A DNA stretch of 64,000 nucleotides from Nocardia sp. CDC159 (GTDB taxonomy: Bacteria; Actinomycetota; Actinomycetes; Mycobacteriales; Mycobacteriaceae): NCBI RefSeq assembly GCF_023740735.1, contig NZ_JAMRXH010000001.1, positions 1-64,000 of the forward strand, in the 5' to 3' direction. The position numbers and the translations under genes are program-made. Below, in pieces: positions 27,501 to 34,564 of the stretch (the first letter of the stretch is position 1; every line of letters begins with the position of its first letter). Under the pieces are notes generated by a model, which ran no database searches, was not told where the DNA came from, and worked only from the letters and a program-made list of their open reading frames with translations.

Positions 27501-29061
27501 GCAACGCTTCGTCGCCGATCCCCAAGGTGACGCGGGCTCCCGGTTGTATCGCACCGGTGATCTCGGCCGCCGCCAGCCCGGCGGAATCGTGGTCTGCGAG
27601 GGCCGTGCCGACGATCAGGTCAAGGTGCGGGGCTTCCGCGTCGAACCGGCCGAGGTGGAAGCCGCGATCCTCGCTGCCGTCCCCGCCGTTCGGGAGGCCG
27701 CCGTGCTCGCCCGGACCGGTTCCGGGTCCAGCGCCGACACCGTGCTGGCCGCCTATCTGGTCGGTGACCCGGCCGCCGCCGAGATCGACGACATCCGTCG
27801 GCGGGTCGCGGCCGTCGTGCCCGGCTACGAGGTTCCCGCCCACGTCGAGTGGGTGGACGCCATCCCGCGCACGCCCTCGGGCAAGCGCGCCGATGCGGTG
27901 CTGCGCGGGCTCCCGCTGCACCCCGCGACGCGGACCACGACGGCGGTGTCGCCCCGCGACGAACTCGAAGGCGAGTTGGTCGACCTGGTCGCCGATATCC
28001 TCGGCACCGACACCATCGGAATCGAGGACAGCTTCTTCGACCTCGGCGGGACCTCGCTCAGTGCCACCCGGCTCGTGCTCGCCGTGGAACGGCGCTACGG
28101 CACCGAGGTCTCGATGTCGGCGTTCACCGCCGCGCCGACCGTCGCCGCCCTCGCCGATCTGCTCCGCGGCACGTCCGAGGGGGCGACATCCGATCCGCTC
28201 GTGGCGATCAAACCCTCCGGCGACAAGAGTCCGCTGTTCCTCGTACACCCCCTGGGCGGCACGGTCTCCTGCTATCTGCCGCTGGCGCGGCACCTGCCCG
28301 CCGATCAACCGCTCTACGGCCTGCAGGCCGCGGGGATCGACGCGGGAACGACTCCGCTGCACACGATTCCGGACATCGCCGCCAGTTACCTCGGCGCGAT
28401 CCGGCGCGTCCAACCCGAGGGCCCCTATCGCATCGGCGGCTGGTCCCTCGGCGGACTGATCGCCTTCGAGATGCTGCGGCAGCTGGAGGCCGTCGGTCAG
28501 CAGGTGGCCACGGTCGTCCTGCTGGACGCGATGATCGGCCGGGTGGACGCGCCCGCCGACACGCTGGGGCTGGCCACGCATCAGCTGTTCCTGTGGGAAC
28601 TGCTGCGCGGTGACCGAGCGGTGGAGGCGCCGGTTCCGGCCATTCCCGCGACGCTGCGGACGGACGACGAAGTGCTGCAATTCATTCTGGATCAGGCCGT
28701 GGCCGAGGGCGTCGTTCCGCAGGGCTCCTCCCTCGGGCTGATCCGCAGGCTGTTCGCCGTCTTCCGCGCCACCTGGCAGGCCACCGTCGACTACCGGCCC
28801 CAGCGGACCGACCACGATCTGACGTTGCTGCGCGCCGCCGAACCCCTGCCCGAGATCCTGCGGCCCGTACACGACGGCGTCGGCAGCCGCTACGGCGACG
28901 CCACCAATGGCTGGGATGCGTTGACCACCGGCAAGATCGACGTGGTGAGCGTCCCCGGCAATCACCTGACCCTGATGGACGAACCGTTCGTCGGGCAGGT
29001 CGCCGAAACCCTGACGAAGGTCCTGCATCTCGACGATCAGGCGGAAAGGATCATGCGATGA
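18544..29061 (+). CDS. Nonribosomal peptide synthetase, C-A-PCP-C-PCP-C-PCP-C-A-PCP-TE
   Basis: A 3505-residue NRPS. Domains by residue: C1 (5-430, HHLVADG at 136), A1 (450-940), PCP1 (Ser about 998), C2 (HHAILDG about 1196), PCP2 (Ser about 1552), C3 (about 1749), PCP3 (Ser about 2107), C4 (about 2305), A2 (2620-3130), PCP4 (Ser about 3169), TE (GWSLGG, Ser about 3300; His in PGNHLTL). PCP1-3 share YVLGGDSLLVL; PCP4 has DLGGTSLSA. A1 pocket residues read D-V-W-H-F-S-L-V-D-K, the same as the serine domain of EntF, so A1 should activate serine. A2 reads D-V-Q-V-V-S-Q-V-A-K, which I cannot assign. PCP2 and PCP3 have no A domain of their own. No methylation or epimerisation domain is seen. ATG at 18544 follows AAAGGACGGGG; the stop overlaps the esterase start (ATGA). 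Confidence 0.95.
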   Translation: MDQHRFPLTDYQRDIWSQAALFPGVGAYNSVNSLRIAGEVDRQIMGECIRGLFIRHDGLRLRFGSENGIPFQWVDEEFPELQYLDMSGESDPRSACLTWMERTAARPVDYADGGPLTTVWLVRESDRYHYLFIKSHHLVADGMALTTFLPQLHLDYVARASTGRPAELPGSSYRRFAEEIGHYPGSEPWREDLRFFRDRLAGYRPVDADRAAVPQDGTRLEHYSFALDRDLVTRLRDRPTSLYSQFLAAVAIYLGRLRRTDDLVLGIPFANRQSEAEWSTIGTFANALPLRIALDERVTLGELSHRIQDEIQAMKAHERISLGSLLHHLTDAAGPRQLFDVAVSKVRLPQAGVSGRTDEYRIYPAGHSLIGLQMYLREYGRGDITVEFDYYSDVFDDEQPVQTVGRRLVHLLTMIVEHPDRELRRVDLLFPEEKAAIARWNATARPYDRTLTLGEAFVRQARRTPDAVAVVSTRTLSYGELDAESDALAAVLRSRGVRRGDRVAVLLERGPELLVAIFAALKCGAAYVPIDPNYPPRRVEYLLSDSAATAVLARRDLPLVAVRPELPFVFVDDPLPRSTPVVPTTTGDDLAYVIYTSGSTGRPKGVMVEHHSVINRLSWMQRAYPLDARDVVLQKTPISFDVSVWELFWWALAGARVALLTPGAERDPAELLDAIAAQGVTVMHFVPSMLEPFLDLLEREPARLSQTASLRVVFSSGEALRRGLVDRFNRIFARAGHRTVRLVNLYGPTEATVDITCYETPADPAVPTARVPIGWPIDNIELHVLGPADLEQPIGMPGELIVVGAGVARGYLDRPALTAEKFHADPFDAEGGRVYRTGDLVRRLADGSIEYLGRIDGQVKVRGNRVELGEVEDALVSLDAVRGAAATVIDDPVRGSQLVAFYVADDRLDPRQLRAHLATVLPQFMIPARFERIDRIPLSPSGKTDRKALPAPIGAGSVDATRDGVAAGTETVLAEVFSTVLGVDAVRADDDFYVLGGDSLLVLQVCALAGQRGVRITPRDVVTHPTVAQLARVAGQGGPADDAVAPFALVTDRDRARLWFAADAYPLARLQSGMLYHSIESESATLYHDVFEYTMRMPWDEQAWLRAATRLVERHPALRTSFDISGYSEPLQIVHREVPAAVTVTDLSGVAPESAAAEIADYVDRRRRHPYRLDAAPLYAIRVFRLRDTVKLVFSFHHAILDGWSVAMLISQLLGDYLSESGHRVERDAEPTDLPTYAEFVRAERQALADPRMRQFWADELADSAVTRIWPQDRDGVAERVSHTLAVPQSVAAAARALAAAQRVPVSTVLFTAHCLALQALSGSRRVTTGVVTHNRPARLGAERVAGLFLNTMPVRVDLPEPGPSGRDILTMVRARELALDAYRGYPLAAIEHEHGSPVIATAFNYVDFHIAESLLSATDLDILDVRFNEQTNFPLMVNVGVSPVDKTMFVRVDGDGIHVAEAMAEAFAHTYLDILQRLSGDSEQPVDLASLTTLPVAAPAPVTVVDTGSRQVIGTPAPADAEDVLAQVFSEVLGVAEVGVHDDFYVLGGDSLLVLKACALAGRRGLRITARDVATHPTVARLARVARPGDASDAGVAPFALLTEADRARLESAADAYPLAQLQWGMLYHSIESESSTLYHDVFRYTLGLPWDEQAWLRAGARLTQRHPALRTSFNVNGFSEPLQIVYPEVPLACTVTDLSAADAETAAAQVADYERDRRRYAYRLDAAPLWALRVFRLPDTVELVFSFHHAILDGWSVAMLISQLLADYLRETGHRVDWEIETANLPSYAEFVRAERRALADADMRRFWAEELHDAQATTLDGSVPSGNDETGERLSRTVPVPLAVARAAREFAAAERFPVSTVVFTAHCLALRACTGAAHLTTGVVTHNRPARLGAEQVAGLFLNTVPVRLDLSQPGRSGREIVAAVRAQEIRLDPYRIYPLSAIQREHGSPVLATAFNYVNFHVAEPLLADSEIEVLDVAVAEQTNFQLMVTVAVDPVDESWTLRIDGDAAHLTESAADEFARAYLDVLDVLCSRPERPADRISARRPRPRPTPPAREGGAPARRVPDTAAVVHAEEVLAQVFSEVLGVDRIGVHDDFYVLGGDSLLVLKVCGLAGRRGLQITARDVATHPTVGELARIARQGTASQESTAPFALVTGIDRARLGDVDDAYPLAQLQWGMLYHSIESESSTLYHDVFRYILRLPWDEHAWLRAGAALVRRHPALRTSFDVSGFSEPLQIVHREVRLPFATTDVSALAPETAAARVDDYIRQRRGFGYRFDQAPLFEVHVFRLPDTVEVIVSFHHAILDGWSVALLISQLLQGYLNETGRLALPGDNDERDLPTFADFVRAERQALASSQMRRFWQEALRDAEPTALGAIGLADTDGGARITHRVWIPAAVTEACRVLAAQQRVPIRTILFAVHCLTLHLFSGAPRVTTGLVTHNRPARFGADQVAGLFLNTIPVPVDLSDPNRTWRGVVDTVRAKELELDPYRAYPLSAIQHDRGDTDVIVTAFNFANFHIAGAVAKAPDIEFFDLRVEEQTNFSLLLNIYENPLNKSLSIHIDGDGIHVDAPLAEAFAHAYLTILRTAVTHPDDAIDFAALRPSQPLTRPRSGAPMHVVDAVQTQACRTPDAPAVIHGTRRVSYRELWQRAQGIALALSDRGIGPGARIGVALSQRPERIAAVLGIAAAGAAVVPLDTGQPAVRLRGMIEDAAPALIVIDGDPIEAIPAERAVRIGELLDGSGGRRAPGAPRRLEQTAYVLFTSGSTGRPKAVTMPHRGLANLVAWQLSTPSGRIGERAPHTVQLAPLTFDVAFQEIFATLCGGGTLQLAEEELRTDARALVRLLDAASVERVFLPYVALQQLAQVAVETGRYPRHLSRVVSSGEQLRITAQIKDFLAALPELLLVENQYGPTETHVATYHSLTAQPREFPLLPPIGVPIGGAEVHVLDARLCPVPERALGEIYLGGACLADGYEHRPGLTAQRFVADPQGDAGSRLYRTGDLGRRQPGGIVVCEGRADDQVKVRGFRVEPAEVEAAILAAVPAVREAAVLARTGSGSSADTVLAAYLVGDPAAAEIDDIRRRVAAVVPGYEVPAHVEWVDAIPRTPSGKRADAVLRGLPLHPATRTTTAVSPRDELEGELVDLVADILGTDTIGIEDSFFDLGGTSLSATRLVLAVERRYGTEVSMSAFTAAPTVAALADLLRGTSEGATSDPLVAIKPSGDKSPLFLVHPLGGTVSCYLPLARHLPADQPLYGLQAAGIDAGTTPLHTIPDIAASYLGAIRRVQPEGPYRIGGWSLGGLIAFEMLRQLEAVGQQVATVVLLDAMIGRVDAPADTLGLATHQLFLWELLRGDRAVEAPVPAIPATLRTDDEVLQFILDQAVAEGVVPQGSSLGLIRRLFAVFRATWQATVDYRPQRTDHDLTLLRAAEPLPEILRPVHDGVGSRYGDATNGWDALTTGKIDVVSVPGNHLTLMDEPFVGQVAETLTKVLHLDDQAERIMR
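21450..26390 (+). repeat. Three tandem PCP-C repeats inside the NRPS gene
   Basis: Three direct repeats of about 1.65 kb each (about 21450-23100, 23100-24770, 24770-26390) encode PCP1-C2, PCP2-C3 and PCP3-C4. Parts are nearly identical at DNA level: the stretch encoding GMLYHSIESES occurs in all three units, and ATGCTGTATCACAGCATCG is unchanged. Such identity points to recent duplication or gene conversion. Other parts (linkers before PCP2 and PCP3) have diverged freely. Confidence 0.85.
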
Positions 29062-30536
29062 GCCGCATACCGGCAACGACCGCGAACCTGGTCGTGGACA
29101 CTCAGGACGGTCCGGTGGAAGGCGTCCTCGATCGGGGTGTCTCGGCGTGGTTGGGCATTCCTTACGCGCAGCCTCCGGTCGGCGACCTGCGCCTGCGTCC
29201 ACCGCTGCCGCCGTCGCCGTGGCGAGAGGTGCGCTCGGCCAAGGCATTCGGGCCCATCTCGTGGCAGCTGTCGCTGGGGCCGGGTGTCGAGATCCCCGGC
29301 ATCGTCCGGCCCGATGCCACCGAATCCGAGGACTGCCTGTACGTCAACGTGTGGTCGCCCGCCGCCGATGGACGTCGCCGCCCGGTGCTGGTCTGGTTCC
29401 ACGCGGGCGGAAATATGCTCGGGGCCGGGGTCGGTGGATACGACCTGGGCATGTACGCGCGCACTCACGGGCTGGTCGTCGTGTCGTTCAATTTTCGCCT
29501 GGGCCCCTGGGGATTCCTGCATCTGGCCGGTATCGACGACGAGTTCGCCGATACCGTGAATCTGGCGGTCCGTGACCACGTGGCGGTCCTGCGCTGGGTG
29601 CGGCACAACATCGCCGGGTTCGGTGGCGACTCCGACAACGTGACCCTGTTCGGATTGTCGTCGGGAGCGATGAACGCGGCGACGCTGCTCGGTGTGCCCG
29701 ACGCCCAGGGCCTGTTCCACAAGGCGGCCCTCTACAGCGGCCGGGCGGATCTGGCATTGGATCCGGACATCGTGGCCCCGAGTACCCGTCGGTTCGCCGA
29801 TGCCGTGGCAGAGACCGAGGGAACTCCGGTTCGGTGGCGCTCGGTTCCCAATGTGGCACTGCGCCGCGCCCACAGCACGCTGCGCGACCGCTTCGGCAGC
29901 CACAACTTCTACGACGTGATCGACGGAGACATCGTCCCCCGCCCGGTACTCGACAGTATGGCGGCGGGCAGCGGCCGGAACATCCCCCTGCTGGTCTCCG
30001 TGACCGCCGACGAGGGCAATATCCTTCCGCTGCTGATGCAGGGCAAAGAAATTCCGGTGCTGGACAACGTGCGCCCGGACCGGGTGGAGCAGGTGCTGGC
30101 ACTGCGCGCCGAGTATCGCGAGGCGATCGCCGACGTCACCCTCGCCGACGCCACACTGGCCGGTGACCTCAACTACTACGGCCCGGCGCTGCGCATGATC
30201 GAGGCGCACAACCGCGGCGGTGGCACGGCCTGGCTACAGGTCTACGGCTATGTGGCCGCCACCGCGATGGTTCCCGCGCTCGGCGCGATCCACGGCAGCG
30301 ATATGCAGAGCCTGTTCCTGACCGAGGAGACCGCGCGCACCCCCGCCGATTTCGCCGCCGCCCAGGTGCATCAGGAGACCCTGGTCACCTTCGCCGGCAA
30401 CTCGATTCCGGCCAGCAGCAAGGAAAGTCGCTGGGACCCCTACACCGATGACAATCGCAGGGCGCTGCGGATCGACGCCACCGCCCGCACCGAGGATTTC
30501 GTGGTCCGCCCGGCGGCGCTGGCCGATCTGTCCTGA
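29058..30536 (+). CDS. Type B carboxylesterase-like hydrolase
   Basis: A 492-residue carboxylesterase B family protein without a signal peptide, so cytoplasmic, unlike the secreted esterase at 9833. Motifs: LGIPYAQPPVGDLRL, SEDCLYVNVWSP, oxyanion-type WFHAGGN (instead of the usual HGGG), nucleophile elbow FGLSSGA (S201; usually GESAGG), acid in VTADEGN and His in GAIHGSDMQSLF. The triad seems intact but its surroundings are atypical. The ATG overlaps the NRPS stop by four bases, so the two are translationally coupled; it may release, trim or deacylate the peptide product. Confidence 0.88.
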   Translation: MSRIPATTANLVVDTQDGPVEGVLDRGVSAWLGIPYAQPPVGDLRLRPPLPPSPWREVRSAKAFGPISWQLSLGPGVEIPGIVRPDATESEDCLYVNVWSPAADGRRRPVLVWFHAGGNMLGAGVGGYDLGMYARTHGLVVVSFNFRLGPWGFLHLAGIDDEFADTVNLAVRDHVAVLRWVRHNIAGFGGDSDNVTLFGLSSGAMNAATLLGVPDAQGLFHKAALYSGRADLALDPDIVAPSTRRFADAVAETEGTPVRWRSVPNVALRRAHSTLRDRFGSHNFYDVIDGDIVPRPVLDSMAAGSGRNIPLLVSVTADEGNILPLLMQGKEIPVLDNVRPDRVEQVLALRAEYREAIADVTLADATLAGDLNYYGPALRMIEAHNRGGGTAWLQVYGYVAATAMVPALGAIHGSDMQSLFLTEETARTPADFAAAQVHQETLVTFAGNSIPASSKESRWDPYTDDNRRALRIDATARTEDFVVRPAALADLS

Positions 30537-30538
30537 CG

Positions 30539-31708
30539 TCAACCGATCGACGCGGGCAATGTCATCATCGACCGCATGGCGTTCGCCTGAACGCGGGTGG
30601 GCACCAGATGCGTGGTGACGGCGCGGGCGAAGCGCAGCATCGGGCGTGACGCCTGCTCGAGATCGGACATCTGGCGGGCGCGCTCGACCGCGCGGCGGGT
30701 CCGGTCGCGACGCCGATTCTCGTACTCGCGCAGTCCCTGTGCCGGGTCGGCGGCCGCGGCCAGGCTGCGGGCGAGGACGACGGCGTCCTCGATGGTCATG
30801 GCCGCGCCCTGCCCGGTGTTGGACAGCATCGCGTGCACCGCGTCGCCGAGCAGTGTCACCGGTCCGATGCCCCAGCGATCGCGCACGGCCCGGTCCTCCA
30901 TCGGCACCACGGCGATCGACTCCTCCGGGGTCACGCGGATCACCTGCTGGACCTCGTCGGCCCAGCCCTCGTACGCGCGTCGAATCTGGTCCTTGCCGCC
31001 GGACCAGTCGCGGGCGGCCGCGCGGGGCATATCCTTTGTGGCCCACCAGAACGCGCGCCCGCCGCCGATGCCGTGCAATCCGAAGCGCTGCCCCGCGCCC
31101 AGGTAGTGGTTGCTCGCGCCGGTGGCGAAGTGCGGATGTTCGAAGGCGACGATCGACAGCCAGCAGATGTGGCCCGCGTAGCGGGTCGGTTCCGGACCGG
31201 CCAGCTGGCGGCGTACCACGGAGTTGATGCCGTCGGCACCGATGAGGGCATCGCCCTCGGCTCGCCGACCGTCGGCGAACTCGACCGTCACGCGGGCGGA
31301 TCTGTCGTCGATGCGGTAGCCGGTCGCCCTCGCGTCCTCGGTGAGGGGGATGCCCTCGGCCTCCTTCAGCAACAGCTGCCGCAGGTCGGCTTTGCTGGTG
31401 AGCATGCTCGTCACGCCCAACCGGGCGTGGATCTCGCCCAGCGGCATCCGCTTCAGCGTCCGCCCGCGAAAGGTCATGAAACGATACGACTCCCACGGCG
31501 CCTCCCGGTCGCTCGGCGCGAGCTCGATACCCAGGGTGCGCAGCGCCGCGACCCCGTTGGCGGTCAGGGTGATGCCGTAGTTGGGTGTCGTGTCCGCGGC
31601 GTCGTAGACCTCGACGCCGATGCCCGCGCGGCGCAGGGCGATGGCGGTGGTGAGTCCGCCGATGCCCGCGCCGACCACGATCACTGTTCTGCGCGCGTCA
31701 GCAGTCAT
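30539..31708 (-). CDS. FAD-dependent monooxygenase 1 (PHBH fold)
   Basis: A 389-residue class A flavoprotein monooxygenase. GAGIGG near residue 15 (VIVVGAGIGGLTTAIALRRA) binds FAD, LIGADGINSVVR is the DG motif, and GPVTLLGDAVHAMLSNTGQG is the GD motif; no membrane segment is seen. It is a paralogue of the gene just upstream, which it overlaps by 11 bases. ATG at 31708 has AGGA seven bases upstream. It ends two bases from the convergent esterase gene. Such enzymes hydroxylate or epoxidise aromatic or unsaturated groups; the substrate here is unknown, perhaps the NRPS product or its precursor. Confidence 0.88.
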   Translation of the reverse strand: MTADARRTVIVVGAGIGGLTTAIALRRAGIGVEVYDAADTTPNYGITLTANGVAALRTLGIELAPSDREAPWESYRFMTFRGRTLKRMPLGEIHARLGVTSMLTSKADLRQLLLKEAEGIPLTEDARATGYRIDDRSARVTVEFADGRRAEGDALIGADGINSVVRRQLAGPEPTRYAGHICWLSIVAFEHPHFATGASNHYLGAGQRFGLHGIGGGRAFWWATKDMPRAAARDWSGGKDQIRRAYEGWADEVQQVIRVTPEESIAVVPMEDRAVRDRWGIGPVTLLGDAVHAMLSNTGQGAAMTIEDAVVLARSLAAAADPAQGLREYENRRRDRTRRAVERARQMSDLEQASRPMLRFARAVTTHLVPTRVQANAMRSMMTLPASIG

Positions 31709-32936
31709 CTCGTTTTCCTGTCGGGTTGGGGCTGAGGTGGGCGAAGGGAGCGGCCGATCCGGGCGACGGGTCGGGGAATGCCAAGGGCGCGCGCAAGGAT
31801 CGAACCAGCTGCCGGTGCGGTAGGAGCCGAACGGCGGTGTCGCGCAGGGCCGCCCGCAGCCGCGTCGGCCCCTGTTCGAAGCGGGAGACGCGGTGCGCGA
31901 GCGCGACCATATCGCGCACGCGGTCCCGGCGGGCGTCCTCGTATCGGCGCAGGCCGGTAGCCGGATCCGTGCTCGCGGCGAGGCTGCGTGCGAGCACGAC
32001 CGCATCCTCGATCGCCATGCACGCGCCCTGCCCGAGGCTGGACAGCATGGGATGGGCGGCGTCGCCGAGCAGCGTGACCGGGCCCGCGCCCCAGTTCTCG
32101 AGAAAGGGGCGGTCGGTTTCCGGGACCCCGAGGATCGCGTCCGCGGGGGTGGTATCGATGACGGCGCGCACCTCCTCGGGCCAGTCGGCGAAGGTGCGCA
32201 CGATCCGATCCTTGTCCGGCTTCCAGGTCCGGTCGGTCGGCTCCGGTATTTCCTCGGTGCCCCACCAATAAGCGCGTCCGCCCCCGATGTCGATGATGCC
32301 GAAGCGTTTTCCCTTGGCCCAGTAGTGGTTTGCCGAACCGGGCGGGAACCGGGGATGTGCGAAGGGCGCCAGCGCCAGCCAGGCGACGTAGCCGCCATAA
32401 CGTTCCTCGTCGTGGGGGCCGACGAGCCCGCGGCGGATGGCGGAGCGGACACCGTCCGCGCCGACGAGCGCATCTCCCTCGGCGCTTCGGCCGTCCGCGA
32501 AGCGCACGCGAACCGGGCCCGAATCCGAGGCCGTCTCGAATCCGGTGGCGGCAGAGCCGAGATGAAGTGGGATGCCGGCCGCCGCATCCAACAGTGCCCG
32601 CTGCAGATCGGGTCTGCCGATCTGCACCGTGGCGTCGGGCAGCGCCGCCATCGCCTCGGCGATCGGCAGCGAACGTAGCAGTGTGCCGCCGGAGGTGAAG
32701 ATCCGATAGGTCTCGAGGGTCCGGCCGCGCTCGGCCAGCCGCAGGTCGAGGCCGATGCTCCGCAATGCGCTGATGGCGTTGGCGCCCACCGAAAGACCGA
32801 AACCCACTGGCTTCAGCTCGGTTGCGCGCTCGTAGATCTCGACATCGATTCCGAGCTTGTTCAGCGAGATCGCGGCGGCCAGCCCGCCGATGCCCGCGCC
32901 GATCACGATCACCCGCGGGGGCGAGGTCGGTGCCAT
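31698..32936 (-). CDS. FAD-dependent monooxygenase 2 (PHBH fold)
   Basis: A 412-residue class A flavoprotein monooxygenase with GAGIGG (VIVIGAGIGGLAAAISLNKL), DG motif LVGADGVRSAIRR and GD motif GPVTLLGDAAHPMLSSLGQG. It resembles its downstream neighbour throughout (HYWAKGKRFGIIDIGGGRAY against HYLGAGQRFGLHGIGGGRAF), so the pair arose by tandem duplication. ATG at 32936 lies one base after the stop of the Baeyer-Villiger-type gene and has CGGAG six bases upstream. The three flavin genes form one operon. Confidence 0.88.
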   Translation of the reverse strand: MAPTSPPRVIVIGAGIGGLAAAISLNKLGIDVEIYERATELKPVGFGLSVGANAISALRSIGLDLRLAERGRTLETYRIFTSGGTLLRSLPIAEAMAALPDATVQIGRPDLQRALLDAAAGIPLHLGSAATGFETASDSGPVRVRFADGRSAEGDALVGADGVRSAIRRGLVGPHDEERYGGYVAWLALAPFAHPRFPPGSANHYWAKGKRFGIIDIGGGRAYWWGTEEIPEPTDRTWKPDKDRIVRTFADWPEEVRAVIDTTPADAILGVPETDRPFLENWGAGPVTLLGDAAHPMLSSLGQGACMAIEDAVVLARSLAASTDPATGLRRYEDARRDRVRDMVALAHRVSRFEQGPTRLRAALRDTAVRLLPHRQLVRSLRAPLAFPDPSPGSAAPFAHLSPNPTGKRDDC

Positions 32937-32937
32937 G

Positions 32938-34470
32938 TCAGTCTCCGATCGGCTCGGGGACGACGGCGATTCCGGGCGACCCGCTCGGGATTTGCGAACC
33001 CTCGGCATAGGTGATCCGGTAATCCTCGAAGCGCACCCGCCGCAGCCGCAGCCACATGTCGGTGACCGAGCCGGGCCAGGCCAGCACGCGGCCGGTGACG
33101 GGGTCCTGCAGATAGTTCGCGCAACTGCCGCCGCGGCTCATGAAGCCGAGACTGGTGATGCTCCATGCCCGTTCGAGGAACCGGCGTTGGGCCTCGCGCC
33201 GCACCTCGATGGTTCGCAGGTCGTGGTCGCGGAACGCGCGGGCGATGGTGGTGAGATAGCGGGTCTGGAAGTCGATGTTGAGCAGCAGCGAGGTGTGCGT
33301 GGTCTGGCCGTACGGCCCGAGGATGAAGAAGAGGTTCGGAAAGCCCGAGACACACAGCCCCATATAGGTTTCCACCCCCTGTGGCCCGCAGGTGTCGGCG
33401 AGGGTGATCCCGTCGCGCCCGGTGATCGGCAGGCGGCGGAACGCGTCGCCCACCGCGAATCCGGTGCTCCACACCACGGCGTCGACCTCGCGTTCGGTTC
33501 CATCCGCGGCGATGGCGGTGTGCGCGGTGAGCCGCGCCAGCGCGCTGGGGATGACCTCCACATCGGGTCTGGTCAGGGCCGGAAGGTACTCGTTGGTGTT
33601 GGGTGTGCGCTTGCACCCGAATCGGTATGTCGGCGTCACCATTTCGCGCAGGTGCGGATCTGTGATCTCCTTGTTCCGCAGGGCGGCCGCCTGCCTTTCC
33701 ATCAGACGGCAGAAGAAGTCGTATTTCTGGGCGAGGTGCGCCATATGGGTGACGGCGACGACGAGGAATCGCAGGAGCCGGTAGAACCCGGGCAGATATT
33801 TCAACGCCAGGCGCAGCGTCCCGGTGACCGCGACATCGGCGGTCTTCGGCATGATGTAGGGCGCCGACCGCTGGAAGACGTACAGCTGGGCCGCGCGTTC
33901 GGCCAGTGCCGGCACGATCTCCACCGCGCTGGACCCGGTGCCGACGACGGCGATGCGCTTGCCGGTCGGGTCGAAGTCGTCGTCCCACTGGCGGGAATGC
34001 AATTGCGTGCCGGAGAACAGATCTCGGCCCGGCAGAGCGGGAATGCGCGGCTGGTGCAGCGGCCCGAATCCGCCGAAGACCAGATCGGCCTCGAACCGGC
34101 GGCCGTCGGCGGCGGTGAGCCGCCAACGGGCCGTGGTCTCGTCGAAGGTGAAATCCACGATCTCGGTGTCGAACCGGAAGTGTCGCTCCAGATCGAATCT
34201 GCGGGCCAATTCGTGTTGATACGCCAGGATCTCGGGCTGGGTGGCGTAGATCCGGCTCCAATCGCGCTTTTCGTACGCGGACAGCGAATAGAGTACGGAC
34301 GGAATATCGGCCGCACAGCCGGGGTAGTGGTTCTGCAACCAGGTGCCCCCGAGGTCGCGGTCCTTCTCGAAGATGACCAGGTCCGAGAAACCGGCCCGCT
34401 TGAGTCGAATGGCCATGCCCAGGCCCGAGAATCCCGCCCCGATCACAGCGATGCTCACCGATCTGGTCAC
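32938..34470 (-). CDS. Baeyer-Villiger-type flavin monooxygenase
   Basis: A 510-residue two-dinucleotide flavoprotein. GAGFSG (11-16) binds FAD, a second Rossmann motif VVGTGSSA (about 174) binds NADPH, and between them FSGTQLHSRQW (152-162) fits the Baeyer-Villiger fingerprint FxGxxxHxxxW. Such enzymes insert oxygen next to a ketone, making esters or lactones, or oxidise heteroatoms. GTG at 34470 is supported by GGAGG eight bases upstream. It is first of the operon with the two class A monooxygenases, and an operator-like element lies 43-56 bases upstream of it. Confidence 0.9.
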   Translation of the reverse strand: MTRSVSIAVIGAGFSGLGMAIRLKRAGFSDLVIFEKDRDLGGTWLQNHYPGCAADIPSVLYSLSAYEKRDWSRIYATQPEILAYQHELARRFDLERHFRFDTEIVDFTFDETTARWRLTAADGRRFEADLVFGGFGPLHQPRIPALPGRDLFSGTQLHSRQWDDDFDPTGKRIAVVGTGSSAVEIVPALAERAAQLYVFQRSAPYIMPKTADVAVTGTLRLALKYLPGFYRLLRFLVVAVTHMAHLAQKYDFFCRLMERQAAALRNKEITDPHLREMVTPTYRFGCKRTPNTNEYLPALTRPDVEVIPSALARLTAHTAIAADGTEREVDAVVWSTGFAVGDAFRRLPITGRDGITLADTCGPQGVETYMGLCVSGFPNLFFILGPYGQTTHTSLLLNIDFQTRYLTTIARAFRDHDLRTIEVRREAQRRFLERAWSITSLGFMSRGGSCANYLQDPVTGRVLAWPGSVTDMWLRLRRVRFEDYRITYAEGSQIPSGSPGIAVVPEPIGD

Positions 34471-34512
34471 TCCACTTGCCTCCGGCGTCGCGGTGTCTGG
34501 GGGAGTTCCTCT

Positions 34513-34526
34513 TCGACGAGAGTAGC
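34513..34526 (-). promoter_or_regulatory. Operator-like element 2 (GCTACTCTCGTCGA on minus strand)
   Basis: On the minus strand, 43-56 bases upstream of the Baeyer-Villiger monooxygenase start, GCTACTCTCGTCGA differs from the element at 35489-35502 (GCTACTATAGTCGA) at only two of 14 positions. The surrounding stretch is AT-richer (ATAGTTAGTTAC) and suits a promoter. Confidence 0.4.
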
Positions 34527-34564
34527 AAATAGTTAGTTACAGACGAGCCGAACCGTATGACGCA

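Noticed and set aside
24400..29247. Very long minus-strand open frame opposite the 3' half of the NRPS
   Set aside because: High-GC codon bias of the NRPS keeps the opposite strand open. The translation is Gly/Arg/Gln-rich, matches no fold, and the plus strand holds clear catalytic motifs throughout.
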